Positions 9,401 through 17,280 of a stretch of 64,000 nucleotides of DNA are shown in pieces; positions within the stretch are counted from its first letter, which is position 1, and each line of letters begins with the position of its first letter. Both the position numbers and the translations under genes were made by a program. The stretch is from Variovorax sp. CF079 (GTDB lineage Bacteria > Pseudomonadota > Gammaproteobacteria > Burkholderiales > Burkholderiaceae_C), in contig NZ_FMZU01000022.1 in NCBI RefSeq assembly GCF_900101545.1, positions 62,001 to 126,000 of the forward strand, read 5' to 3'. The notes beneath the pieces are model-generated. The model worked only from the letters and a program-made list of their open reading frames with translations. It ran no database searches and was not told where the DNA came from.

Positions 9401-10705
9401 ACCGGCCTGGCCGGCGGCACCAGCGTGAGCGACAGGCTGGTGCTCGACGGTCCTGGGGCCAGCGCGAGCGGCAACACCACGATCCAGATCGCGAACCTGG
9501 CAGGGCTGGGCGCGCTCACCACGGGCAACGGCATCGAGGTGGTGAGCGGGCGCAACGGCGCGACCACCACCGCGCAGACCACGAAGAGCGCCTTCGGCCT
9601 GGCCAACGGCCATGTGGACGCCGGCGCCTACGAGTACCGGCTCTATGCGGCCGACGCGCTGGGCGCGGGCGAGAACTGGTACCTGCGCTCGACCGCACCG
9701 GCCGCGCCGCCGTTGGGTGCTGTACTGCCATCCGTGACGCCTACCTCGCCCGCGGTGCAGGTGCCGACCTACCGGGCCGAGGTTCCCCTGCTTGCGGCCC
9801 TGCCGGCTCAACTCAGGCAGGCCGATTTGGCGATGCTGGGCAACCTGCATCGGCGCATCGGCGACGAAACCAACGCCTCCATCCGGCGCGCCTGGGCCCG
9901 CGCGGTGTACGCCGACCTGGGCATTCAGCAGCCCGGTATCGCCCAGGTCCTGACCGATGGCCATGTGAGCGGCCTGCAGGCCGGCACCGACCTGTGGATG
10001 AGCGGCGACTGGCGCGCGGGTCTCTATGTGGGCTACCTCGATGGCAGCGCCGATGTCACAGGCAATGCGCGCGCTCTGATTGCGCGGGTGGGCAGCAACA
10101 GTTTGCAATCTCGCTTCCTGGGCGCCTATGCGACCTGGATGGATGCGAGCGGCCTGTACGTGGACAGCGTGCTGCAAGCCGGCAGCCAGCGCTACACCGT
10201 GCGCCCGGACATCAGCCCGAGCATCTCGGGCAAGGCCAGCAGCTTCGCCGCCTCGATCGAAACGGGCAAGCCCTTCGCGCTCAACGAGCGCTGGAGCATC
10301 GAGCCGCAGGCGCAGCTGATCTATCAACGCCTGCGCCCGGACGACACGACGCTCAGTGGTGCGCAGGTGCGCCACGATGCAGCGGACGGCTGGATCGCCC
10401 GCCTGGGCGTGCGCGTCAAGGGTGACATCGCGACCGGCGCCGGACGGCTGCAGCCCTACGCGCGACTGAACATGTACCGGGCGAGCTTCGGCGACGACGT
10501 GGTCGGCTTCATCGGCCCGGCGGGCACGACGGCGATTGCAAGCGCGGCCGGTTACAGCGCGGCCGAAGCGGCCGCAGGAGCGACGCTGGCGCTGACGCCG
10601 GCCACCAGCCTGTACGGCGAGATCGGCCACCTGTGGAACATCGGCGGCGACGCCACCGTCAAGTCCTCCGTGCAGGCCTCCCTCGGCATCAAGCTGCGCT
10701 GGTAG
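6440..10705 (+). CDS. Type V autotransporter with passenger-associated repeat strands
   Basis: A 1421-aa autotransporter, read from a GTG preceded by ACGGAGG; upstream the frame overlaps ampR and is a shadow. Residues about 1-35 form a signal peptide (ending near ATFARA). The passenger (about 36-1110) is Gly/Thr/Ser/Asn-rich beta-helix sequence with many LTKTGAGTLTLTG-like passenger-associated repeats. One unit of 157 residues is duplicated (about 614-753 and 771-910). The last ~280 residues form the outer-membrane barrel (GLQAGTDLW, GLYVGY, final SLGIKLRW with an aromatic terminal residue). Likely surface adhesion or aggregation; no protease triad was recognised. It appears to be monocistronic. 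Confidence 0.9.
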   Translation: MIKSCSAFRASRRASRAVLFDAALLVAALSATFARAASLTWDASGLAATTSTATDGGGTWDTTTARWNNNATDLVWNNAAGDLAIIGNNNGAGGVLNLATPITVGGLVFNAPASGSYTLSGSTLTLSGNRTVTTNANATIGSALSVAGTLTKDGAGTLTLTGGGAVSGATTVANGTLVFQGPTTSSPSYVISSGAVLEANVASGLRDWAVTTSFSGTGTLRKTGAGTIRWGLLPGTFALGRGALIDVQQGTFIGGSNANENWTANLSDLRVASGAVFSGVEANVRVNVLSGAGTIMSGLNGAGYSQFTFGVDNGSGTFDGVLSDNASFRGNYHKVGSGTQAFTQANTFSGQLLIGGGVLSVSAVNQLGTGTGTNYLAIQNGATLRYTGTGGETSTLRDLYWNSGAATIEVTAATGALTLDISGGVRNQAFTKSGAGQLILRKTTAINEFKNSPLIVSGGILEFNQANPGAITRFGGVVTGAAGTQIRVSGSGYVGNDALTSNWSANLASLDVGSGASFDLRGEGITVDALTGGGTVANSFVSGVETLVVGINGGSGTFDGTIRQTAPTGFVTTGNPIVGLTKTGAGTQTLTGISSYSGGTSLNGGTLSVAQDGNLGAAAGVLRFNGGTLRTTADFSTARATTLNAQGGTIETQIGTLTHAGLIGGAGALAKTGAGSLILTGANTFAGGTTITLGTLQLGNGGTTGSIVGNVANNAKLAFNRSDTSTFAGVISGTGTVLQIGAGTTVLTSANAYSGGTTIASGVLQISSDANLGAAAGVLDFNGGTLRTTADFSTARATTLNTPGGTIETQVGTLTHTGLIGGAGALAKTGPGALILTGSNTYAGGTTITAGTLQLGNGGTTGSIVGNVANNGALVFDRSNVLSFSGVISGTGSVSQIGTGTTVLAGANTYTGPTTVSTGTLQAGAAHTFSAASAHTVAAGTTLDTAGFNQRVAALDNGGTVSLVGAVAGSTLTVAGAYLAHSLLRLGTGLAGGTSVSDRLVLDGPGASASGNTTIQIANLAGLGALTTGNGIEVVSGRNGATTTAQTTKSAFGLANGHVDAGAYEYRLYAADALGAGENWYLRSTAPAAPPLGAVLPSVTPTSPAVQVPTYRAEVPLLAALPAQLRQADLAMLGNLHRRIGDETNASIRRAWARAVYADLGIQQPGIAQVLTDGHVSGLQAGTDLWMSGDWRAGLYVGYLDGSADVTGNARALIARVGSNSLQSRFLGAYATWMDASGLYVDSVLQAGSQRYTVRPDISPSISGKASSFAASIETGKPFALNERWSIEPQAQLIYQRLRPDDTTLSGAQVRHDAADGWIARLGVRVKGDIATGAGRLQPYARLNMYRASFGDDVVGFIGPAGTTAIASAAGYSAAEAAAGATLALTPATSLYGEIGHLWNIGGDATVKSSVQASLGIKLRW
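8281..9171 (+). repeat. Tandem 471-bp internal repeat in the autotransporter passenger
   Basis: Positions 8281-8700 and 8752-9171 align without gaps at a constant offset of 471 bp (157 codons) and are nearly identical over long stretches, for example the block encoding TTADFSTARATTLN. They encode the same run of beta-helix repeats. Such in-frame repeats let passenger length change by recombination. Confidence 0.85.
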
Positions 10706-10718
10706 CGCAGAAGCCGAC

Positions 10719-10746
10719 GCCCCCTACATCGAGGCTTCGAGCATCT
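10719..10746 (+). repeat. Left copy of a 28-bp direct repeat flanking the tauE segment
   Basis: This 28-base string (GCCCCCTACATCG... to ...GAGCATCT) is identical to 11753-11780. The right copy lies over the last codons and stop of the iron-type alcohol dehydrogenase gene, whereas this left copy lies in non-coding DNA just after the autotransporter stop. Confidence 0.9.
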
Positions 10747-10879
10747 GAACTTCTGATGCACCTCCTGCGACGGTCCGCATGCGCATATCCCGCATCTGTC
10801 GCTCCAACGGCACGCACTGCGGCCAAGAAGGCAGACGTCGTATCGAAATTCATTGTTCTTACTCCCTGTGCACAAAACG

Positions 10880-11665
10880 CTAAAGCAAGATGCGTATGCC
10901 GGCGATCGCGAGGAACACCGAGAAAACGCGTTTGAGCGTGTCTACCGGGAGTCTGTGCGAAATCAACGCTCCCAGCGGCGTGAAGGCAAGGCTGCAGATC
11001 GATATGCCCAGCCATGCCGGCCAATAGATGTAGCCGACGCTATGAGCAGGAAGATCGGCTTGCCCCCAGCCCGCGACCACGAAGCCGATCATCCCGGCCA
11101 GGGCCAGCGGAGCGCCGCAGGCGGACGCTGTGCCAACAGCGGACTTCATGTTCACGTTGCACCAGGCGAGAAAGGGCACGACCATGCTGCCGCCGCCGAC
11201 GCCGACAATGGCCGATGTCCAGCCGATCAAGCTCGCGGTGGTCGTGGTTCCTAGCACACCGGGTAGCACTCGCTGGGGTGAAGGCCGCAGTGAAAAAGCC
11301 ATCTGCACCGCGAGGATCAACAAGAAGACGCCGAATGAGATCCGCAAGACCCGCGCCGGGAACAGTCCCGACATGAGCCCGCCGATCACCGCGCCGATCA
11401 CGATGCCGGGCGCGAGCCTGCGAACCAGATCCCAGCTGACCGACCCACGGCGGTGATGGGAAATCGCAGATGAGATTGAGGTGATGACGATCGTGGCAAG
11501 CGAAGTGCCCAACGCCATATGGACCGCAACGGCGGGAGCGAGGCCCTTGTGGTGAAAGATGTAAAGAAGCCCGGGCACCACCACTTGACCGCCCCCGACC
11601 CCGAGCATTCCCGACAGCAACCCGGCTCCTATGCCGAGCAGCACATACAGTGTCCACACATCCAC
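10880..11665 (-). CDS. TauE/SafE-family sulfite/organosulfonate exporter-like membrane protein
   Basis: A 261-aa multi-spanning membrane protein of the TSUP family. It has the two characteristic glycine-rich half-repeats: GLLSGMLGVGGGQVVVPGLL near the N-terminus and IVGVGGGSMVVPFLAW in the middle. About seven to eight hydrophobic helices are present. The GTG start at 11663-11665 follows a strong AGGGAGG ribosome site. Family members export sulfite, sulfoacetate or related anions; the substrate is not predictable here. The gene is alone in a ~1-kb segment bounded by 28-bp direct repeats, and its flanks are less GC-rich than the surroundings, which suggests an acquired gene. Confidence 0.88.
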   Translation of the reverse strand: MDVWTLYVLLGIGAGLLSGMLGVGGGQVVVPGLLYIFHHKGLAPAVAVHMALGTSLATIVITSISSAISHHRRGSVSWDLVRRLAPGIVIGAVIGGLMSGLFPARVLRISFGVFLLILAVQMAFSLRPSPQRVLPGVLGTTTTASLIGWTSAIVGVGGGSMVVPFLAWCNVNMKSAVGTASACGAPLALAGMIGFVVAGWGQADLPAHSVGYIYWPAWLGISICSLAFTPLGALISHRLPVDTLKRVFSVFLAIAGIRILL

Positions 11666-11752
11666 TTGTCGCCCTCCCTATTTTTTGGGCGCACTATACC
11701 TTTGCGAGATCGGGGCGTAACGCGTCATCGCCTTGGCCGCTGGCTGGGCCGG

Positions 11753-11780
11753 GCCCCCTACATCGAGGCTTCGAGCATCT
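11753..11780 (+). repeat. Right copy of the 28-bp direct repeat, at the 3' end of the alcohol dehydrogenase gene
   Basis: Identical to 10719-10746. On the minus strand it encodes the last residues (M-L-E-A-S-M) and stop of the dehydrogenase. Duplicated gene 3' ends flanking an inserted segment are typical of site-specific or homology-driven insertions. Confidence 0.9.
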
Positions 11781-12894
11781 CGCGGTAGTCCTCGCGCGTC
11801 GCGACGCGCGGGTTGGTCTTGTGGCAATGGTCGGCCAGCGCGCCGTCGATCACCTGCTCGAAGATGGCAGGGGTGACACCGACCTCGGCCAGGCCCTTGG
11901 GCAGGCCGAGCCGCGCGTTCATGTCGCGGATGGCCGTGCCGAGATCGCCGGCCGAGTCGAGGTGCATGGCCTGCGCCATGCGTTGCAGGCGCTGGTCCTT
12001 CTGCACCGATTCCGCACCCGCGTTGAAATGGATCACGGCCGGCAGGAAGAGGGCGTTGAGCGTGCCATGGTGCAGGCGCGGGTCGATGCCGCCCAGGCTG
12101 TGGCTCAGCGAATGCACGCAGCCCAGTCCCTTCTGGAAGGCCAGCGCGCCCTGCATCGATGCGCTCATCATGTTGAGGCGCGCCTCGCGGTCGCTGCCGT
12201 CCTTGGTGGCGCGCTCGATGTAGGCCCAGGCGCGCTGCAGCCCGTCGAGGCCGATGCCGTCGGCCGGCGGATTGAAGGCGGCCGACATGAAGGTCTCCAT
12301 GCAGTGCGCGATGGCGTCCATGCCGGTGGCGGCGGTGAGCCGCGGCGGCAGGCCCAGCGTGAGCTCGGGATCGCAGATCGCGGCCTTGGGCATCAGCGAC
12401 CAGCTGTGGAAGCCGAGCTTGCGATGGTCGTCCACGATCACGATCGCGCCACGCGCCACCTCGCTGCCGGTGCCGCTGGTGGTGGGCACCGCGATGATCG
12501 GCGCCACGCGCTCGGTGATCTTCGGCGAGCCGCCTTCGACGGTGGCGTAGGTCTTGAGCGGTCCCTCGTGCGTGGCCGCGATCGCGACGCCCTTGGCGCA
12601 ATCGATGGCCGAGCCGCCGCCGACGGCGATCAAGCCGTCGCAGCGCCCTTCGCGGTACATCGCGGCAGCGGCGCGCACGGCGGCCTCGGTAGGGTTGGAC
12701 GGGGTCTGGTCGAACACCGTGACCGGCAGCTCGCCGAGCGCATCGAGCGCTTTCTGCAGCACGCCGGCCGCGCGCACGCCGGCGTCGGTGACGACCAGCG
12801 GCCGCGTGATGCCGACGCGCGCGCACTCGCTGCCCAGCAGCTTGACGGCGCCGAATTCGAACTGGATCTGGGTGAGGTACTGGATGAGGGCCAT
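11758..12894 (-). CDS. Iron-containing alcohol dehydrogenase (group III)
   Basis: A 378-aa cytosolic NAD(P)-dependent dehydrogenase. It has the N-terminal dinucleotide region DGLIAVGGGSAIDCAKGVA and the group signature VPTTSGTGSEV. Iron ligands are seen in GMDAIAHCMETF (Asp, His), GCVHSLSHSLGG (His) and a later HHGTLNA segment. Length matches the 380-aa family norm. Candidate substrates are short alcohols, lactaldehyde or maleylacetate-like compounds; the sequence does not decide. It is divergent from an HSL-type hydrolase across 58 bases. Its 3' end is duplicated at 10719-10746. Confidence 0.9.
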   Translation of the reverse strand: MALIQYLTQIQFEFGAVKLLGSECARVGITRPLVVTDAGVRAAGVLQKALDALGELPVTVFDQTPSNPTEAAVRAAAAMYREGRCDGLIAVGGGSAIDCAKGVAIAATHEGPLKTYATVEGGSPKITERVAPIIAVPTTSGTGSEVARGAIVIVDDHRKLGFHSWSLMPKAAICDPELTLGLPPRLTAATGMDAIAHCMETFMSAAFNPPADGIGLDGLQRAWAYIERATKDGSDREARLNMMSASMQGALAFQKGLGCVHSLSHSLGGIDPRLHHGTLNALFLPAVIHFNAGAESVQKDQRLQRMAQAMHLDSAGDLGTAIRDMNARLGLPKGLAEVGVTPAIFEQVIDGALADHCHKTNPRVATREDYREMLEASM

Positions 12895-12952
12895 GGGGTG
12901 TGAACGGTACGATGCGGGCCTTCCAATTTAACAACTGCCGCCTCTCTTGCCC

Positions 12953-13903
12953 ATGAGCCAAACCCTTGCGCCAACGCTGACTCCCAAGATGGCCGGCGTG
13001 GTCGACCGGATGGCGCGTGCCCATCAAGCGCCGTTCTACACCCTGACGCCCGTGGAGGCCCGGGCTGCCTACGAGAAGGGCGCCGGCGTGCTCGAGGTGC
13101 CGAAGCCGCAACTCGAACGCATCGAAGACTTCACGCTGCCCGCGCGCGACGGCCATGCGCTGCCGGCGCGGCTCTATGCGCCCTCGCGCGCCGTGCTGCC
13201 GGTGCTGCTGTTCTTCCACGGCGGCGGCTTCACGGTCGGCAGCGTCGCGACCCACGACACGCTGTGCCGCGTGCTGAGCCAGAAGAGCGGCTGCGCGGTG
13301 ATCTCGCTCGACTACCGGCTGGCGCCCGCGCACAAGTTCCCGACGGCGTCGAATGACGCATGGGACGCGCTGCAGTTCGTCGCGAAGCAGGCTGACGAAC
13401 TGGGCCTCGACGGCACGCGCATCGCGGTCGGCGGCGACAGCGCCGGCGGCACGCTGGCCGCGGTGTGCGCCATCCTTGCGCGCGACGCCGGCTTGCCGCT
13501 CGCCTTGCAGATGCTTTTCTATCCGGGCACGACTTCGCACCAGGACACGGCTTCGCACCGGCGCTTCGCGGCCGGCCCGCTGCTCGACGAGCCGCTCATC
13601 ACCTGGTTTTTCGCCCAGTACCTGAACACGCAGGCCGAGCGCGAGGACTGGCGCTTCGCGCCGCTCAACGCCGAGGACGTGGACGGCGTCGCACCGGCCT
13701 GGATCGGCCTGGCCGAATGCGACCCCGTGGTCGACGAGGGCATCGCCTATGCCGACAAGCTGCGCGCGGCGGGCGTGGCGGTCGATCTGGAGATCTACCG
13801 CGGCGTGATCCACGAATTCGTCAAAATGGGCCGCGCCATCCCCGAGGCGCTGCAGGCGCACGCCGACGCGGCCCGCGCATTGAAGGAAGCCTTGCAACCA
13901 TGA
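12953..13903 (+). CDS. Alpha/beta hydrolase of the hormone-sensitive lipase (HSL) family
   Basis: A 316-aa esterase-type hydrolase. FFHGGGFTVGS is the HGGG oxyanion-hole motif of the HSL family, GGDSAGGTLA carries the nucleophile Ser, and the acid and base are expected in ECDPVVDEG and VIHEF near the C-terminus. No signal peptide is evident. The ATG at 12953 is preferred to an in-frame TTG six bases upstream. It probably hydrolyses short-chain carboxyl esters in the cytosol. The stop is followed after seven bases by the next gene, so the two are likely co-transcribed. Confidence 0.9.
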   Translation: MSQTLAPTLTPKMAGVVDRMARAHQAPFYTLTPVEARAAYEKGAGVLEVPKPQLERIEDFTLPARDGHALPARLYAPSRAVLPVLLFFHGGGFTVGSVATHDTLCRVLSQKSGCAVISLDYRLAPAHKFPTASNDAWDALQFVAKQADELGLDGTRIAVGGDSAGGTLAAVCAILARDAGLPLALQMLFYPGTTSHQDTASHRRFAAGPLLDEPLITWFFAQYLNTQAEREDWRFAPLNAEDVDGVAPAWIGLAECDPVVDEGIAYADKLRAAGVAVDLEIYRGVIHEFVKMGRAIPEALQAHADAARALKEALQP

Positions 13904-13910
13904 GCACCCC

Positions 13911-14786
13911 ATGAGCACCGAGACCCAGCACAAGAAGACCGACTTCCGCTTTTTCCACCGCCTGCGCGTGCGCTGGGCCGAAGTCGACATGCAGAAGATC
14001 GTCTTCAACGCCCACTACCTGATGTACTTCGACACCGCCATCGCCGACTACTGGCGCGCGCTGGCGCTGCCCTACGAGGAGGCGATGAATGCGCTCGGCG
14101 GCGACCTCTACGTGCGCAAGGCCACCATCGAATTCAACGCCTCCGCACGCGTGGACGACATGCTCGAGGTCGCGATGAAGTGCGTGCGCGTGGGCAATTC
14201 GTCTATCGTGTTCCACGGCGGGCTGTTCCGCGGCGACGAGCTGCTGGTGAGCTGCGAGCTGGTCTACGTGTTCGCCGATCCGGCCACGCAGACCTCCAAG
14301 CCGGTGCCGCCGCTGCTGCGCGAGATCTTCACCGCCTACGAGGCCGGCGAGACGATGCGCGAGGTCGCGACCGGCAGCTGGGCGCAGCTGGGCGAGGGCG
14401 CCGGCGCAGTACGTCGCAGCGTCTTCATCGAGGAGCAGCGCATCCCCAAGGAACTCGAGTGGGACGAGCACGACGAGACCGCCGTGCATGCGGTGGCGCG
14501 CAACCGCATCGGCCAGGTGATCGCGACCGGGCGGTTGATCGCAGACGCCGATGGCCTGAGCCGCATCGGCCGCATGGCCGTGCACCGCACCCTGCGCAGC
14601 GGCGGCCATGGCGCCGCCGTACTGCGCGCGCTCGAAGAAGCTGCCAAGGCGCGCGGCGACCACGAGGTGGCGCTGCACGCGCAACGCAGCGCCGAAGCCT
14701 TCTACACGCGGCTCGGCTATCTGCCGCACGGCGATCCCTTCGAGGAAGCGGGCATCGCGCACATCGAGATGCGACGCAAGCTCTAA
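13911..14786 (+). CDS. Fusion of a YbgC-like acyl-CoA thioesterase and a GNAT acetyltransferase
   Basis: A 291-aa two-domain protein. Residues about 12-140 form a hotdog-fold 4HBT thioesterase (RVRWAEVDMQKIVFNAHYLMYFD, with the catalytic Asp of the YbgC/FadM group). Residues about 150-291 form an N-acetyltransferase (VFIEEQRIPKELEWDEHD, then RIGRMAVHRTLRSGGHGAAVLR as the acetyl-CoA loop, then FYTRLGYLPHGDPFEEAGIAH) closest to ElaA-like GNAT proteins. Both halves use acyl-CoA, so a linked role in acyl-CoA handling is possible. No frameshift or internal stop separates them. Substrates are unknown. It ends close to and converges with the ABC operon. Confidence 0.88.
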   Translation: MSTETQHKKTDFRFFHRLRVRWAEVDMQKIVFNAHYLMYFDTAIADYWRALALPYEEAMNALGGDLYVRKATIEFNASARVDDMLEVAMKCVRVGNSSIVFHGGLFRGDELLVSCELVYVFADPATQTSKPVPPLLREIFTAYEAGETMREVATGSWAQLGEGAGAVRRSVFIEEQRIPKELEWDEHDETAVHAVARNRIGQVIATGRLIADADGLSRIGRMAVHRTLRSGGHGAAVLRALEEAAKARGDHEVALHAQRSAEAFYTRLGYLPHGDPFEEAGIAHIEMRRKL

Positions 14787-14796
14787 AAAAAGCTTC

Positions 14797-15501
14797 TCAG
14801 CCGTGTACGCCGGCGTACTGGCTCATGATCTCCAGGTCGCCCAGGTGCTCGCGCGGGATCTCGCCGCCGATCTGGCCGCGCTTGATGACCAGCACGCGCT
14901 GCGAGACCGCGGCGATGAAGTCCAGGTTTTGCTCCACCAGCACGATGGTGAGCTTCATGCGCTTGCGCAGCGAAGCCAGCGTCTCGGCGATCTCTTCGAT
15001 GATGGACGGCTGGATGCCTTCGGTCGGCTCGTCCAGCAGCAGCAGGCTGGGCTTGCCGGCCAGCGCGCGCGCCAGTGCCAGCAGCTGCTGCTCGCCGCCG
15101 GAGAGCGAGCCGCCCGGCCGGTCGAGCAGCGGCTTCAGGCGCGGGAAGTGTTCGAGCAGGGATTCAACATGCGCGAGCGACTTCTCGCCGGTCTTGACCA
15201 GGCCCATGCGCAGGTTGTCCATCGCGCTCAGCGTCGGGAAGATCTGGCGGCCCTGCGGCACGTAGGCCATGCCGAGGCGCGCCCGGACGTTGGGCGCCAT
15301 GCGGGTCACGTCCTCGCCGGTGAATTCGACCGTGCCCGCCGTGGCGTGAAGCGCGCCGATCAACGTGCGCAGCAGCGTGGTCTTGCCCATGCCGTTGTGG
15401 CCGAGGATGCCGATCGACTCGCCGGCTGCGATGGACAGCGTGATGTCGTGCAGCACGGGGATTGCACCGTAACCGGCGCAGAGACCGCGGGTCTTTAGCA
15501 T
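14797..15501 (-). CDS. livF: Branched-chain/amide-type ABC transporter ATP-binding protein (LivF-like)
   Basis: A 234-aa ABC ATPase: Walker A GHNGMGKTT, signature LSGGEQQLLALARAL, Walker B LLLLDEPTEGIQPS and an H-loop replaced by the LivF-type Gln in LVEQNLDF. The start is set at ATG 15501; a TTG six bases upstream is less likely. It is the last gene of the transporter operon and pairs with the LivG-like ATPase at 15515-16231. The amidase and AmiC-like genes at the head of the operon suggest amides or urea-like compounds as substrates rather than branched-chain amino acids. Confidence 0.92.
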   Translation of the reverse strand: MLKTRGLCAGYGAIPVLHDITLSIAAGESIGILGHNGMGKTTLLRTLIGALHATAGTVEFTGEDVTRMAPNVRARLGMAYVPQGRQIFPTLSAMDNLRMGLVKTGEKSLAHVESLLEHFPRLKPLLDRPGGSLSGGEQQLLALARALAGKPSLLLLDEPTEGIQPSIIEEIAETLASLRKRMKLTIVLVEQNLDFIAAVSQRVLVIKRGQIGGEIPREHLGDLEIMSQYAGVHG

Positions 15502-15514
15502 GGGCAAACAGGTC

Positions 15515-16231
15515 CTAGTGCGGTTTCTTGCCGAGGTAGATCTGCTGGATCAGCGGGTCACTCATGATGCGGTCCGGCGAGTCTTCCTTGATGATCGCGC
15601 CTTGGTGCAGCACGGTCACCTTCTTCGCGATCATGCGGATGAAGTTCATGTCGTGTTCCACCACCACGAGCGCGTGGCGCTGGTTGATCTCGAGGATGAG
15701 TTCGGCCGTGCGCGCCACTTCGCCGTCGCTCATGCCGGCGGCCGGTTCGTCGAGCAGGATCAACGGCGGGTCGGCGGCGATTACCACGCCGATCTCGACC
15801 CACTGCCGCAGGCCGTGCGCGAGCACGCCGGCCAGGGCGTCCTTGTAGGCCGTCATGCCGACGCGCTCCAGCGTCTCGCGGGTCACGCACTCGGCCTGCC
15901 GCGCGCTGTTGACGCGGCGCGCCGAGAGCCAGATGTTCTCCCACACGCTCAGGCCGTTGAACAGGCTGGGCACCTGGGTCTTGATGCCGATGCCCAGGCG
16001 GCCCGGGTCGTGGGCGCGCATCCTGGAGATGTCCTGTCCGCGGAAGAAGATCTGCCCCGAGCTGGGTTTGACCTGCCCGGTCAGCAGCTTGAAGAAGGTG
16101 CTCTTGCCGGCGCCGTTGGGGCCGATCACGCAGCGCAGCTCGGTCTCCGCCAGCGTGAAGTTCACATCACGCGTGGCATGCACGCCGCCGAAGCGCACGT
16201 TCAGGTTGCGGGTTTCGATCAGCGGGGTCAC
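15515..16231 (-). CDS. livG: Branched-chain/urea-type ABC transporter ATP-binding protein (LivG/UrtD-like)
   Basis: A 238-aa ABC ATPase with Walker A GPNGAGKST, a long family insert (IGIKTQVPSLFNGLSVWEN), Walker B PLILLDEPAAGMSDGEVARTAELI and the H-loop VVEHDMNFI. The segment HGLRQWVEIGVVIAADP lacks the canonical LSGGQ, as in UrtD proteins of urea transporters. It begins with GTG at 16231, overlapping the stop of the permease gene (16228). It works with LivF as the nucleotide-binding pair. The UrtD-like features support urea or short amides as substrate. Confidence 0.92.
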   Translation of the reverse strand: MTPLIETRNLNVRFGGVHATRDVNFTLAETELRCVIGPNGAGKSTFFKLLTGQVKPSSGQIFFRGQDISRMRAHDPGRLGIGIKTQVPSLFNGLSVWENIWLSARRVNSARQAECVTRETLERVGMTAYKDALAGVLAHGLRQWVEIGVVIAADPPLILLDEPAAGMSDGEVARTAELILEINQRHALVVVEHDMNFIRMIAKKVTVLHQGAIIKEDSPDRIMSDPLIQQIYLGKKPH

Positions 16232-17280
16232 GTGCGGGCTTCCTGTGCCTGCGGCAGCGCTTCTTCGCGGTGCGGGCGGCGCGGGCGGTGCTGCAGCAGC
16301 CAGTCGATGACCAGGCCGAGGCTAGGCACGATGCCCTTGGGCACCATCAGGACGAACGCCATCAGGATGGCGCCGAGCACCAGGTTGGCGTTGAAGGTCT
16401 GCTGCGTGCCGATCTGCGTGGTCAGCCACTGGATCGCGACGCAGCCGACCACCGGGCCGATCAGCGTGCCGAGGCCGCCGACGATGACCCAGATGATGAT
16501 CTGCGCCGACTGTGCGAGGCCGAAGATCGTCGGGCTGGTGAACGCGCCCCAGTTGGCGAACAGGCAGCCCGCCAGCCCGGCGATGGCGCCGCCCAGCGTG
16601 AAGGCGAAGAGCTTGTAGGCGCGGGCGTCGTAGCCCAGCAGCAGCACGCGCTGCTCGTTCTCCTTGCTGGCGATGATCACGCGGCCGATCTTGGAACTGA
16701 TCAGCACGCGCAGGCCGAGGTAGACCACCAGCAGCGCCGCCATCGACAGGTTGAACATGCCGCGCGGCGTGATGACTTCGTCGAGGTTGCCCGGCGCGTT
16801 GAGCGGCGGGATCGCCGGGATGCCGTTGAAGCCGCCGAGCGGCGCGCTGCCGATCTTCCATTCCGGCCCTGCGGTGGAGTTGATCAGGTTGAACAGGATC
16901 AGCGTCACGGTCAGCGTGATCACGCCCATGTAGACGTCGGACAGCCTGCCGTAGAAGATCACGTAGCCCAGCAGCGCGGCGAACAGCGCCGGCAGCACGA
17001 TGGCCAGCAGAAAGGGCACGCTGCTGTCGCCCATGTTGATGACCGCGATCGCATAGACGTATGCGCCCAGGCCGAAGAAGGCCGCCTGCCCGAAGCAAAG
17101 GATACCGCCGAAGCCCCAGATGAAGCCCAGGCTCACGCCGAGGATCGACATCACGACGTAGATCGTGACCTGCAGCAGCATGAAGTCGTCCAGCACGCCG
17201 GGCAGCCCGAACAGCAGCGCGATGCCGATCAGCAGGCAGGCTGCCGCGCTCACCCACGATTGAGCGAATTTCTGGCTCAC
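16228..17280 (-). CDS. livM: Branched-chain/amide-type ABC transporter permease (LivM-like)
   Basis: A 350-aa inner-membrane permease with eight or more hydrophobic helices. The family segment SLGFIWGFGGILCFGQAAFFGLGAY is at about 50-75. The C-terminal conserved region IWVIVGGLGTLIGPVVG is the coupling and pore part. It starts with a GTG at 17280 and overlaps the LivH-like gene stop by four bases. The charged C-terminal tail (RPRRPHREEALPQAQ) is not conserved. It forms a heterodimeric channel with the LivH-like protein. Confidence 0.92.
   Translation of the reverse strand: MSQKFAQSWVSAAACLLIGIALLFGLPGVLDDFMLLQVTIYVVMSILGVSLGFIWGFGGILCFGQAAFFGLGAYVYAIAVINMGDSSVPFLLAIVLPALFAALLGYVIFYGRLSDVYMGVITLTVTLILFNLINSTAGPEWKIGSAPLGGFNGIPAIPPLNAPGNLDEVITPRGMFNLSMAALLVVYLGLRVLISSKIGRVIIASKENEQRVLLLGYDARAYKLFAFTLGGAIAGLAGCLFANWGAFTSPTIFGLAQSAQIIIWVIVGGLGTLIGPVVGCVAIQWLTTQIGTQQTFNANLVLGAILMAFVLMVPKGIVPSLGLVIDWLLQHRPRRPHREEALPQAQEART

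Noticed and set aside
6377..10630. A 1417-codon open frame on the minus strand opposite the autotransporter
   Set aside because: It is the reverse-strand shadow of a repetitive GC-rich gene; it is Arg/Ala/Gly-rich low-complexity sequence without domains, while the plus strand has a signal peptide, passenger repeats and barrel.
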